The notes under the pieces: generated by a model | What the model was told of the DNA's origin: nothing | The model's input: only the letters and a program-made list of their open reading frames with translations | The model's database searches: none | Part shown: piece after piece, positions 25,495-34,119 of the stretch | Layout: every line of letters starts with the position of its first letter | Numbering within the stretch: the first letter of the stretch is position 1 | Position numbers and translations under genes: made by a program | Origin: Acidimicrobiia bacterium | GTDB lineage: Bacteria > Acidobacteriota > Vicinamibacteria > Vicinamibacterales > UBA2999 | Assembly: GCA_016871255.1 (NCBI GenBank) | Contig: VFZH01000018.1 | Coordinates: 1 to 41,483 of the forward strand | Reading direction: 5' to 3' | Length of the DNA stretch: 41,483 nt

Positions 25495-28429
25495 ACCAGC
25501 TTGTCGAGCTGGCTCTGCAAGAGCGAGCGAGCCCCAGCCGCTCGACGAGCCGGGCAAGCCCCTGCCGCGAGATCCCCAGGTCCCGGGCGGTCCTGGTCCT
25601 CGACTGGCCTGCCCGGGCCAGCGCGGCCTCGACGAAACGCCGCTCGAACTCCCGGCGCGCGTCGGCCAGCCGCACACCCGGCGGTGCCGACGCCCCCGCC
25701 ATCGCCGCCGGCAGCAGCGACGCACGTACCACCCCGCGGGAGGGCGCCGCCACCGCCAGCGCGGACAGCACGTTCTGCAGTTCGCGCACGTTGCCCGGCC
25801 ACGCATGCGCCGAGAGCACCTGGTACACGCCGTGCGACAGCGTGGCCCTGCTCCCGGTCCGGCCCGCGGCTTCCCGCCAGAAGTGGTCCGCGAGCACCGC
25901 GATGTCCGCCGGACGATCCCTGAGCGGCGGCATGTTGACGTGCACCACGTCGAGCCGGTACAGCAGGTCCTGCCGGAAGCGCCCGTCCTCGACGAGCTCG
26001 GCCATCGGACGGTTCGTGGCGGTCACGAGCCGGACGTCCACCTTGCGCGGGAAGTCTTCGCCGACCCGCCTGATCTCCTGCTGCTGGATCGCGCGCAGCA
26101 GCTTCGCCTGCGCCCGTTGGGACAGATCGGGGAGTTCGTCGAGAAACAGCGTGCCGGCGTGCGCCTGCTCGAACAGCCCGGCGCGCTCGGCCAGCGCGCC
26201 GGTGAACGCACCGCGGGCGTGCCCGAAGAGCTCCGACTCGACCAGATCGTCCGGAAGCGCCGCGCAGTTCAGGTCGCAGAAACGGGCGCGGGCCCGCGGA
26301 CTCAACCCATGAATCGCCCGTGCCACCAGCTCCTTGCCCGTGCCGCTCTCGCCTTCGATCATCACGGCGAAGGGGGCGCTCGCGGCCCGCACCACGGTCC
26401 GCCGGACCTCCTCGATCGCCCGACTGACACCCAGCAGCCCCGGCACGGACACCGCACGGGTGCCCGATTCGTGTACTGCATCGAGACGGCTCCGCACGCG
26501 CCCTGCGGCCAGAGCCGCCGCCGTTCTCAGGGCGGCTGCCGCGGCCGGTGCTGGAGTGCGTCCGATCGGCCAGCGTGCTGCCAGCGCGGCACACGTTTCG
26601 CCCCGCGATCGGACCGGCACGGCCGCCTCGTACGCACCGTCCACGATCTCCGGCCCAATGACGATCCCGGCGTCGAGGACGCGGGTCGCAGCGGCCGGCG
26701 TCACACCGCCTCCCTCCCCTCCGAGCACCGCGGGCGGGCGTGTCGGACCGGCCACGAACACCACGCGGGAGGCCCGGAGCGCGCGCGCCAGCACGGCCGC
26801 AACCGCGTTCAGGGCCGGGACGTCATCGACTTCCTCGTCGGTGATCTGCAGGAGCCCTTCGACCAGTGGGGTGTCGATCGAAGGCGACGCCACCCTCTCG
26901 CCATCCGGAGCAGCGCCCGCGGTTTCCGGCACCGGCCGCCGCCATCCCGGTGGCAGACGTGCCTGCATCCGCTGCAGGCTGACAGCCCGCCTCCCGGCCC
27001 CCTCCTGTCGCAGGTCCATCAGCAGGCCGTTCCAGATCGCGCGGGTCGCGAGGGCGAGGACCGGTTCCCGCACCCTGCGCGCCAGGCGAACCGCGGTCTC
27101 CTGCGACGCGCGCGCCAGATCGACACACCCCGCCGAGGCCGCAACCCTCAGGAACGACAACCGGGCCCGCAGATGTGCCGCGTCACCCTGCAGTTCCCTC
27201 GTGCGAAGGGCCCACTCCGCGGCGCCCCCGGCCTCGCGGACGCGTCCGGCGGCCAGCAGCACCTCCGTCCGGGCGTCGACAGCCGCGGCAACGACCGCAG
27301 CATCGAAGGAGACGTCATTCAGCAGGCCGGGATCGACGGCGGCATCCAGCCAGCCGTCCAGCACCACCAGGGCGTCGGCGGGACGCCGTTCGTCGAGCAG
27401 GCATCGGGCGAGCATCGCGCGGCTCCAGTTCGACCGCCACGGATCCACCGCCTCGTCGCCCATGTGCAGCGCCCGAAGCAGCGACTCGGCCGCGGTCGGC
27501 CTCCCGGCCTCCATATGCGCAACAGCCAGCCACACCCGCAGGTCGCGCAGGCGATCGCGATCGCCGGATCGCTCACCGGCACCCAGGCTCCCGTCGAGTG
27601 CCCGCGCCGCCGCGCCGGGCCGTCCGCGTGTCAGCAGCAGGCGCCCCAGCACGACGCCCAGATCGACGGTCTCGCACCAGCGCGCGCGCCGCGCCGCCGC
27701 TGCAGCCCGTTCGCGCAGGAGGCGCTCGGCGGCTGCGTGCCGGCCTCGATGCACGAGGACGCGGGCCTCGGTCACCGCCGGGATCGAGGCTGGCCGATCC
27801 CCTCCGGCTGCGCGGCGTGCCGGCTCGAACCCCGGTGTCGTCGATGAGGCATAGGCACCCTGTGCTTCGCGCACCACCCAGGACGTTGACGCGGGAGCCT
27901 CCAGTGTCACGAGCAGGTGGGGCCGCGGACTCCAGGAGGCGAGCCTGGTCAGCAACGCCGCACCGGCCGCCTCCGGGCCCTGGTGCAGCAGGACGATCGC
28001 CCGGGCACGAAGCAGGGCACACAGCCACGGATCGAGAACCGGGAGAAGCGCCGTCGACAACGGCACGTACCCCCGAAGACGCGCCTCTCGCGCCACGCCG
28101 CGCCTGAGTGTCTCCACGCCCGCAGGGCTGTCACTCTCGATCACCAGTGCTCGGGGTTCGCCCTCGGCACCGTGGTCGAGCGCTTCGATCAGTGCGGCGG
28201 GCAACCGTGGCGCGCTCGAGTCCGCGGGGGCGACGTCCCTGACCGACGCCTCGAACCAGCGATCGTCAGGTGTGGGCCCCCAGTCGATCCGCACGTGTCC
28301 CCGCTTCCCCGAAGACATGGCGGCCGGCGCCCCGACCATAAAGCGGACGGTGTCGCCGGTGGCCAGGTCCCATGCACGCGCGCCCTCCAGCGCGACGAAA
28401 CGATCCACCAGGAGCGCGGCCACGTCCAT
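25493..28429 (-). CDS. Sigma-54-dependent activator with large N-terminal TPR/GAF region
   Basis: 978 residues from ATG at 28429 (a TTG at 28468 extends it; the ATG is preferred). AAA+ core near 693: GESGTGKE (Walker A), GAFTGA at about 740-745 (the loop that contacts sigma-54), GTLFLDELPDLSQ (Walker B), and the RRVGEDFPRKVDVRLVTATNRP sensor region; a Fis-type helix-turn-helix (TARDLGISRQGLARLVERLGL) follows near 945-970. Before this is a GAF-like segment (about 540-680). The first 500 residues include TPR-like repeats. An early stretch, SPAGVETLRRGVAREARLRGYVPLS, looks like a decayed P-loop ATPase without the Walker Lys. It is divergent from aroC. Targets need -24/-12 promoters, which I do not recognise here. 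Confidence 0.88.
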   Translation of the reverse strand: MDVAALLVDRFVALEGARAWDLATGDTVRFMVGAPAAMSSGKRGHVRIDWGPTPDDRWFEASVRDVAPADSSAPRLPAALIEALDHGAEGEPRALVIESDSPAGVETLRRGVAREARLRGYVPLSTALLPVLDPWLCALLRARAIVLLHQGPEAAGAALLTRLASWSPRPHLLVTLEAPASTSWVVREAQGAYASSTTPGFEPARRAAGGDRPASIPAVTEARVLVHRGRHAAAERLLRERAAAAARRARWCETVDLGVVLGRLLLTRGRPGAAARALDGSLGAGERSGDRDRLRDLRVWLAVAHMEAGRPTAAESLLRALHMGDEAVDPWRSNWSRAMLARCLLDERRPADALVVLDGWLDAAVDPGLLNDVSFDAAVVAAAVDARTEVLLAAGRVREAGGAAEWALRTRELQGDAAHLRARLSFLRVAASAGCVDLARASQETAVRLARRVREPVLALATRAIWNGLLMDLRQEGAGRRAVSLQRMQARLPPGWRRPVPETAGAAPDGERVASPSIDTPLVEGLLQITDEEVDDVPALNAVAAVLARALRASRVVFVAGPTRPPAVLGGEGGGVTPAAATRVLDAGIVIGPEIVDGAYEAAVPVRSRGETCAALAARWPIGRTPAPAAAAALRTAAALAAGRVRSRLDAVHESGTRAVSVPGLLGVSRAIEEVRRTVVRAASAPFAVMIEGESGTGKELVARAIHGLSPRARARFCDLNCAALPDDLVESELFGHARGAFTGALAERAGLFEQAHAGTLFLDELPDLSQRAQAKLLRAIQQQEIRRVGEDFPRKVDVRLVTATNRPMAELVEDGRFRQDLLYRLDVVHVNMPPLRDRPADIAVLADHFWREAAGRTGSRATLSHGVYQVLSAHAWPGNVRELQNVLSALAVAAPSRGVVRASLLPAAMAGASAPPGVRLADARREFERRFVEAALARAGQSRTRTARDLGISRQGLARLVERLGLARSCRASSTSW

Positions 28430-28509
28430 GTCTGGTGCAAGGACGACGCCTGCACGTATTCCGGCCAATTCCAGGCAGCAAGGCCGCCGGACGTTGCAGT
28501 TTCTTCATA

Positions 28510-28515
28510 TACAAT
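28510..28515 (+). promoter_or_regulatory. Candidate -10 (TACAAT) for aroC
   Basis: ATACAATCGGG, 9 nt before the ATG at 28525. There is no Shine-Dalgarno in the gap and no -35 at 16-18 nt (TTGCAG at 28494 is only 10 nt away). A leaderless or nearly leaderless transcript is likely. Confidence 0.5.
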
Positions 28516-28524
28516 CGGGTGTCG

Positions 28525-29736
28525 ATGTTGCGATTTCTGACTGCCGGCGAGTCGCACGGACAGACGCTCCTGGCGACGCTCGACGGTGTTCCGGCAGGCC
28601 TTCCGCTCAACTTCGACCGGATCAATCTGCAGCTCACAAGGCGCCAGGGTGGCTACGGCCGCGGCCGCCGCATGGCGATCGAAAGCGACCGCGCCGAGTT
28701 CCTCTCCGGCGTTCGACACGGCGTCACGACAGGTGCGCCGATCGGCCTCCTCGTCCGCAACCGCGACTGGGTGAACTGGCAGCAGGCGATGTACGTCGAG
28801 GCGGAGATGCCCGCGAACGCCACCGGGTCGCGGCGCCCGGTCGTGACCCGCCCGCGCCCCGGCCATGCGGATCTGGCGGGTGCGGTGAAGTACGGGCATG
28901 ACGACGTGCGGGACGTCCTCGAGCGGGCCAGCGCCCGGGAGACGACCGCGCGGGTGGCCATCGGCAGCATCGCGAGGCAGCTGCTCGAGCGCTTCGGCGT
29001 CACGATCACCAGCCACGTCACGACGATCGGCGCCGTCAGCCTCGGTGCGGATCGCCGCGTCACGTTCGAGGAGGCGGCGTCGCTTGCGGATGACTCCCCG
29101 CTGCGCTGCGTGGATGGAACCGTCCAGACGGCCATGATGGCGGCAATCGACGCGGCGGGCGCCGCCGGCGACACGCTGGGGGGCGCCTTCGAAGTGATCG
29201 CCACCGGCGTGCCCGTCGGCCTCGGCTCCTACGTCCAGTGGGATCGGAAGCTCGACGGCCGGCTGGCGCAGGCCGTCATGTGCATCCACGCCATCAAGGC
29301 CGTGGGGCTCGGCATCGGGCCGGCCGTGGCGGCGAACCCGGGATCGCTCGTCCACGACGAGATCCTGCCGAACCCGGACGGCGATCCGGTGCCGGTGCGC
29401 CGTCCGACCAATCGCGCCGGAGGCCTGGAAGGCGGCGTGACCAACGGCGAGGATCTGCGGGTCACAGGCTTCATGAAGCCGATTTCCACGCTGATGAACC
29501 CGCTGCACTCGGTCGATCTCGCGACGCTGGAGCCCGAGCTGGCCACCATCGAGCGCAGTGACGTCTGCGCGGTGCCGGCGGCCGCCGTGGTCGCCGAGGC
29601 GATGGTGGCCTTCGTCCTCGCCGACGCCTTCCTCGAGAAGTTCGGGGGTGACTCGATCGTCGAGATCGAGCAGCACGTGGCGGCGACCGACGCAGTGATC
29701 CGGCGCCGATTCGCCCGTACCGGGTCAACCGCCTGA
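28525..29736 (+). CDS. aroC: Chorismate synthase
   Basis: 403 residues from ATG at 28525, the only start giving the canonical MLRFLTAGESHGQTL N-terminus. Makes chorismate from 5-enolpyruvylshikimate 3-phosphate with reduced FMN. The conserved RRQGGYGRGRRM, RPGHADLAGAVKYG, ASARETTARVAIG and GGLEGGVTNGEDL regions are all present, and the C-terminal AFVLADAFLEKFGGDS is standard. It is slightly longer than the usual 360-390 residues. It heads an operon with def, fmt and rsmB and is not part of the aromatic supraoperon. Confidence 0.96.
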   Translation: MLRFLTAGESHGQTLLATLDGVPAGLPLNFDRINLQLTRRQGGYGRGRRMAIESDRAEFLSGVRHGVTTGAPIGLLVRNRDWVNWQQAMYVEAEMPANATGSRRPVVTRPRPGHADLAGAVKYGHDDVRDVLERASARETTARVAIGSIARQLLERFGVTITSHVTTIGAVSLGADRRVTFEEAASLADDSPLRCVDGTVQTAMMAAIDAAGAAGDTLGGAFEVIATGVPVGLGSYVQWDRKLDGRLAQAVMCIHAIKAVGLGIGPAVAANPGSLVHDEILPNPDGDPVPVRRPTNRAGGLEGGVTNGEDLRVTGFMKPISTLMNPLHSVDLATLEPELATIERSDVCAVPAAAVVAEAMVAFVLADAFLEKFGGDSIVEIEQHVAATDAVIRRRFARTGSTA

Positions 29737-29737
29737 C

Positions 29738-30247
29738 GTGATCCGTCCCATCCTGCGCTACGGCGCCGAGGTGCTGCACCAGCCCGCCTCGGAGGTGGCC
29801 GCCGTCACACCGGACGTGCAGACGCTGATCGACGACATGGTGCAGACGATGTACGCGGCGCCAGGCATCGGACTCGCCGCCACGCAGGTCGGTGTGCCGC
29901 TGCGCGTGTTCGTCGTGGACCTGTCAGTTGGCCGCCAGGCGACGGACCTGCTCGTCTTCGTCAATCCCGAGTTCGTCCTGACCGAGGGGCGGCAGTTCGA
30001 AGACGAAGGGTGCCTGAGCGTGCCGGGCTTCAACGCCACCGTGGCTCGACCCGCCCGGGCCGTGGTCCGCGGCCTCGATCGGGACGGGAACCCGCACACG
30101 GTCGAAGGCACGGGCCTGCTCGCCCGGGCCTTTCAGCACGAGATGGACCACCTCGACGGCGCCGTGTTCGTGGATCGGCTGCGCGGGCTGCAGAAGCAGC
30201 TGATCACGCGACGCATCCGGCGGCTCGCGCGCACGGGGAAATGGTAA
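29738..30247 (+). CDS. def: Peptide deformylase
   Basis: 169 residues from a GTG at 29738, one base after the aroC stop. Removes the formyl group from nascent N-terminal Met. Three motifs are intact: GIGLAATQVG (43-52), EGCLSVPG with the metal ligand Cys92, and FQHEMDHLDG with His134, Glu135 and His138. The short C-terminus is rich in Arg/Lys (QKQLITRRIRRLARTGKW), not rare in type 1/2 enzymes of high-GC bacteria. Confidence 0.97.
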   Translation: MIRPILRYGAEVLHQPASEVAAVTPDVQTLIDDMVQTMYAAPGIGLAATQVGVPLRVFVVDLSVGRQATDLLVFVNPEFVLTEGRQFEDEGCLSVPGFNATVARPARAVVRGLDRDGNPHTVEGTGLLARAFQHEMDHLDGAVFVDRLRGLQKQLITRRIRRLARTGKW

Positions 30248-31185
30248 CGCCGCTCCGGATCCTGTTCTTCGGCACGCCGGCCTTCGCCGTTCCCTCGCTC
30301 TGCCGGCTCGTGGCCTCGCCCCATCTCGTCGCTGGGGTCGTCTGCCAGCCGGACCGGCCCAGCGGGCGAGGCCAGCGCATCACCGCGCCTGCCGTGAAGA
30401 CGGAGGCCCTTCGCCACGGACTCGGCGTGTACCAGCCGACCACCCTTCGTCGGGCGGACGTCACCGCCCTCTTCTGCGAGCTCCGGCCCGATCTCGGTGT
30501 GGTGGCCGCCTACGGCCGGCTGATCCCGAACGACCTGCTCGCCGTTCCGCGGCTGGGCATGATCAACGTGCACGCGTCGCTCCTCCCGCGGTACCGAGGC
30601 GCGGCTCCGGTCCACAGGGCGGTCATCGCGGGCGACGCGGTGACCGGCGTGACGATCATGCGGGTGATCCGCGAGCTGGACGCAGGGGGCATGTTCGCGA
30701 GGGCGTCCCGGCCGATCGGCTCCGACGAGACCGCCGACGAGGTCGAACGCGACCTTGCCGTCCTGGGCGCCGGCCTGCTGATGGACGTCATCCGTCGGAT
30801 TGACGAGGGCACGGCTGTCGAGGAGCCGCAGGATTCGGCGCAGGCCACCTACGCGCCGAAGCTGACGAAGGACGAGGGGCGCCTCGACTGGCAGCGGCCC
30901 GCGCAGCGCCTCCACGACCTTGTACGCGGTCTGTACCCCTGGCCTCACGCCTCGACCACGCTGGCCGGAACCCGCGTCACCGTCCTGCGAACGGAGGTGG
31001 ACGGCCCTGTGGCTGCCCCGCCAGGCACGGTCGTGCAGGCGACCCGCCACGGCATCGCGGTCGCGTGCGGCGACGGGCGGGCGCTGGTCATGCGGAGCCT
31101 GCGTCCGGAAGGGCGCCGGGCCATGGACGCGGCGGCCTTTCTCGCCGGCCGACCGGTCGAGCCGGGAACCCGGCTGGAGTCGTGA
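30241..31185 (+). CDS. fmt: Methionyl-tRNA formyltransferase
   Basis: 314 residues from ATG at 30241, overlapping the def end by 7 nt. Formylates initiator Met-tRNA using 10-formyltetrahydrofolate. N-terminal RILFFGTPAFAVPSL, and the catalytic core INVHASLLPRYRGAAPVH with Asn109 and His111 and the later Asp147 (ELDAGG). The C-terminal tRNA-binding domain starts around residue 210 with RLDWQRPAQRLHDLVRGLYPWPHA. def and fmt form one functional pair, and their overlap suggests coupling. Confidence 0.97.
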   Translation: MVTPLRILFFGTPAFAVPSLCRLVASPHLVAGVVCQPDRPSGRGQRITAPAVKTEALRHGLGVYQPTTLRRADVTALFCELRPDLGVVAAYGRLIPNDLLAVPRLGMINVHASLLPRYRGAAPVHRAVIAGDAVTGVTIMRVIRELDAGGMFARASRPIGSDETADEVERDLAVLGAGLLMDVIRRIDEGTAVEEPQDSAQATYAPKLTKDEGRLDWQRPAQRLHDLVRGLYPWPHASTTLAGTRVTVLRTEVDGPVAAPPGTVVQATRHGIAVACGDGRALVMRSLRPEGRRAMDAAAFLAGRPVEPGTRLES

Positions 31186-32537
31186 TCGCGCCGGCCCGGA
31201 CGGCGGCTTTCCACGCACTCCGGAGCCTGGACGCAGGCCGCCAGGATCTGCCCACCGTCCTGGTGGAGACGCGCAGCCGGCTTCACGACGAACGCGACCG
31301 TGCGCTCGCCCACGACATCGTGCTCGGCACGCTCCGCTGGCGCCGGATGCTGCGCCACGTCATCGGCGCCGCGGCGAGTCGGGACCTGACGCGAATCGAG
31401 CCGGACGTGTTGACGGTGCTCGACCTCACCGTCTACCAGATTCTCCGCCTCGAGCGCGTGCCGGCGGCGGCCGCCGTCAAGGACGGCGTCGATCTCGTCC
31501 GCCACGCGCGCAAGTCCGGTGCCGCAGGTTTCGCCAACGCGGTCCTTCGCGCGATCGTCCGCACGCGCCATCGCCTGCCGCTGCCCCCCAGACCGGTCGA
31601 TCCCGTCGACGAACCGGCGGCCCTGGCGTACCTGGGCATTACCTGCTCCCATCCGGACTGGCTCGTCAGGCGCTGGCTTTCCCGTCTGGGCTTCGACGAC
31701 ACCGAGCGCTGGGTGCGGTTCAACAACCAGACGCCTCCGGTGACGCTGCGCGCCAACCTCCTGAAGGGCACGCGCGACGCCATCGCGCAGCGGCTCGCGC
31801 AGGATGGCATCGAGACGACCCCGGCGCGCTTCGCCCCTGCGGGCCTGGCCGTGTCGCGCGGGAACCCCTGGCGGCGGCCGGCCGACGGCCTGGCAATGGT
31901 GCAGGACGAAGCGTCCCAGCTCGTGGTCACCGCCGTCGGTGTGGTGCGCGGAGACCGCGTGCTCGACCTGTGCGCGTCACCAGGCGGCAAGACGCTGGCG
32001 ATGGCCGCTGACATGGCCGACACCGGCCTGATCGCGAGCTGCGACGTGCGCCCACCCCGCCTTGCGCTGCTGGCTGACGCCGTTCGCGAGAGCGGCGTCA
32101 CGGCTGTCCGGATCGTCCGGGTGAGCGAGAGGGGCGACCCGCCCTTCCGCGACTTGTTCGACCGGGTGCTCGTGGATGCCCCCTGTTCGGGGCTCGGCAC
32201 GCTTCGCCGCGATCCGGACGTGAAATGGACCCGTGTCGAAGAGGACCTGCGGCGCCTGAGCGACGTTCAGGGCGCGCTGCTGAGCAAGGCGGCCGCCGTG
32301 GTGCGACCAGGCGGCCGTCTGGTGTATGCGACCTGCTCGACGGAACCCGAGGAGAACGAGCAGGTGGTGGAGCGCTTTCTCGTAGCGCAGCCGGCGTTCG
32401 AGCCGATCGATCTGCGAAGGGACCTCGCCGCCCGCAGTCTCGGCGAGCTGCTCGACGAACGAGGGTGTCTGCGAACGCGTCCCTGGCCGCACGCCCTGGA
32501 GGGCTTCTACGCAGCCGCCCTCAGGCGGGTGGCGTAG
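31182..32537 (+). CDS. rsmB: 16S rRNA m5C967 methyltransferase
   Basis: 451 residues from GTG at 31182, overlapping fmt by GTGA. Methylates C967 of 16S rRNA. N-terminal NusB-like helical domain (APARTAAFHALRSLDAG... up to about 130), then the SAM domain: VLDLCASPGGKTLAMAADM, DVRPPRLALL, the catalytic Cys in DAPCSGLGTLRRDPDVKW, and the second catalytic Cys in YATCSTEPEENEQVV. The complete aroC-def-fmt-rsmB run is found in many bacteria. Confidence 0.95.
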   Translation: MIAPARTAAFHALRSLDAGRQDLPTVLVETRSRLHDERDRALAHDIVLGTLRWRRMLRHVIGAAASRDLTRIEPDVLTVLDLTVYQILRLERVPAAAAVKDGVDLVRHARKSGAAGFANAVLRAIVRTRHRLPLPPRPVDPVDEPAALAYLGITCSHPDWLVRRWLSRLGFDDTERWVRFNNQTPPVTLRANLLKGTRDAIAQRLAQDGIETTPARFAPAGLAVSRGNPWRRPADGLAMVQDEASQLVVTAVGVVRGDRVLDLCASPGGKTLAMAADMADTGLIASCDVRPPRLALLADAVRESGVTAVRIVRVSERGDPPFRDLFDRVLVDAPCSGLGTLRRDPDVKWTRVEEDLRRLSDVQGALLSKAAAVVRPGGRLVYATCSTEPEENEQVVERFLVAQPAFEPIDLRRDLAARSLGELLDERGCLRTRPWPHALEGFYAAALRRVA

Positions 32538-32555
32538 GATGCGATCCCGCACGCG

Positions 32556-33353
32556 CTACTGCCGGCTGGCCGTCCACTCGCCGGCTGTGCCGGTGCCCCG
32601 CATCGTGTTGCCGTCCACCTTCCCGGTGTACCTGCCGGTTCCAGAGGTGAAGCTGATGGCGTCGCCGCGGAGCGACGCGCTGCCGAGCGGCGTGCCGTTC
32701 AGCGTCCCCGTGATCATCTGGAACGTCTGCGTCAGCTTCAGTTCGCCCTGCGCCATTTTCCATGTGCCTTCGACCTTGGCCGGGACGATCCACAGCAGCG
32801 CCGTACACCAGCTCGTGCAGTCCCCGCTGACGGTCTTGCGCTCGTCGGCCTCCCAGTCCTCCATGTCGAACGAGTTGGACACGACGCGCGTGCCCGGCTT
32901 CAGGTTCAGGATCGTCGGGCGCAGCTTCAGGTTGATCGACGGCAGGAGGAACATCGTGATGACCGTGGCCTTCGACAGATCGGTCTCGAACAGGTCGGCC
33001 TTCATGAAGGTCGCCTTCGACGACACCCTTGCCGCGGCGGCGTTCTTCTTCGACAACTCCACCATCTCCGGGTTGTACTCGATGCCCACGGCGGTCGCCC
33101 CGAGCTTCGCCGCGGTGATGACCGTGCGGCCGTCGCCGGACCCGAGGTCCATCACGTAGTCCTGTGCGGTCACCTTCGCCATCTCCATCATGGTGTCCAC
33201 CAGCTCCTGCGGCGTGGGGACCCAGACGACGTCCTTGCCGGCCTGGCCGACTTTGGGTTCGAAGGTTTCCTGAGCGGGTTTCGTCTGGGCGGCCGCGGGG
33301 GCGGCCAGACACACGACGAGGGCGAGAGCGACGGGCGCGTGGTGTCGATACAT
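32556..33353 (-). CDS. SAM-methyltransferase-like protein with a signal peptide
   Basis: 265 residues from ATG at 33353. A clear signal peptide covers about residues 1-22 (VALALVVCLAAPAAAQ). Then a class I methyltransferase fold: VPTPQELVDTMMEMAKV, the SAM loop VMDLGSGDGRTVITAAKLGA, and GIEYNPEMVELSKKNAA. After residue 170 a beta-rich tail (GTWKMAQGELKLTQTF and later GTGRYTGKVDGNTM) looks like a small extracytoplasmic barrel. The SAM motif is intact, yet the protein appears to be exported, where SAM is not normally available. Either the hydrophobic start is only a membrane anchor facing the cytoplasm, or the protein binds something else outside. It lies between rsmB and the divergent PASTA gene. 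Confidence 0.82.
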   Translation of the reverse strand: MYRHHAPVALALVVCLAAPAAAQTKPAQETFEPKVGQAGKDVVWVPTPQELVDTMMEMAKVTAQDYVMDLGSGDGRTVITAAKLGATAVGIEYNPEMVELSKKNAAAARVSSKATFMKADLFETDLSKATVITMFLLPSINLKLRPTILNLKPGTRVVSNSFDMEDWEADERKTVSGDCTSWCTALLWIVPAKVEGTWKMAQGELKLTQTFQMITGTLNGTPLGSASLRGDAISFTSGTGRYTGKVDGNTMRGTGTAGEWTASRQ

Positions 33354-33361
33354 GGGCGAAC

Positions 33362-33367
33362 ATTCTA
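33362..33367 (-). promoter_or_regulatory. Candidate -10 (TAGAAT) 8 nt before start
   Basis: TTTAGAATGTTCG on the minus strand, 8 nt before the ATG at 33353, without Shine-Dalgarno. A leaderless transcript is likely. It is close to the plus-strand TACGAT at 33387. Confidence 0.5.
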
Positions 33368-33386
33368 AACCAAGAGCGCCCCATGG

Positions 33387-33392
33387 TACGAT
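33387..33392 (+). promoter_or_regulatory. Candidate -10 (TACGAT) 10 nt before start
   Basis: GGTACGATGGG, 10 nt before the ATG at 33403. It forms a divergent pair with the TAGAAT at 33362. No -35 is seen. Confidence 0.45.
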
Positions 33393-33402
33393 GGGCCTTC
33401 GC

Positions 33403-34119
33403 ATGACCCTGCGCGCACGTGTCTGGGGCCTCGGGAAGGTCTTCCTGCTCGCCGGTGCGCTCTCGTCCACCTACGTGGTGAGCGCCCTGCTCGGGGCGCG
33501 CATGGCGCTCCGCACGACCGAAGTGGAGGTGCCCGTCCTGCTGGGACTGGCGCCGGGCGAAGCCTCGGAGGCGCTGACCGCCCGGGGCCTGGTCTTGCGT
33601 GTGGACGACAAACGCCTCGCGGACGGCACGGTCGAGGCCGGCGCGGTGGCCCAGCAGGAGCCCGCCCCGGGCTCCGGAGCCAGACAGCACCGAACGGTGC
33701 GCGTCTGGCTGAGTGCCGGCCCCCGCATTCACCGCATCCCCGAACTCACGGGTGAAACGGAGCGGACGGCCCGCATCCGGCTGGCGCAGGAGGGGCTGAC
33801 CTTGACCTCGGTGAGCGAAGTGGTCGCGGACGGCGATGTGGACGCGGTGATGGCGCAGACCCCGTCGGCCGAGTCTGAAGCCGACACGGTGACACTGCTC
33901 GTGAGCCGGGGCCGGCGGGTCACCTTCGTCATGCCCGACTTCTCCGGCACGGACGGCTGGTCGGCAGCCGAAGCGCTGCGCGCCCGTGGCTTGCGCGTGA
34001 CCACGACGAGCCAGCACGGCTACGCGGCGGCCGCCACGGGCGTGGTCGTCCGGCAATCCCCACCCTCGGGCTACCCCGTGGGGCCGGGGGACGCCATCGC
34101 GCTGGAGGTCGCGCAGTGA
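33403..34119 (+). CDS. Membrane-anchored protein with three PASTA domains
   Basis: 238 residues. An N-terminal transmembrane helix (VFLLAGALSSTYVVSALLGA, about residues 13-32) leads to three PASTA repeats in the extracytoplasmic part, about 40-108, 109-170 and 171-238; they share the pattern VPVLLGLAPGEASEALTARGL and IPELTGETERTARIRLAQEG, and PDFSGTDGWSAAEALRARGL. PASTA domains bind muropeptides or lipid II and usually belong to Ser/Thr kinases or penicillin-binding proteins; here no kinase or transpeptidase domain is present. It is the first gene of an operon with rpe, and overlaps it by GTGA. A role in sensing cell-wall state is an inference. Confidence 0.9.
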   Translation: MTLRARVWGLGKVFLLAGALSSTYVVSALLGARMALRTTEVEVPVLLGLAPGEASEALTARGLVLRVDDKRLADGTVEAGAVAQQEPAPGSGARQHRTVRVWLSAGPRIHRIPELTGETERTARIRLAQEGLTLTSVSEVVADGDVDAVMAQTPSAESEADTVTLLVSRGRRVTFVMPDFSGTDGWSAAEALRARGLRVTTTSQHGYAAAATGVVVRQSPPSGYPVGPGDAIALEVAQ

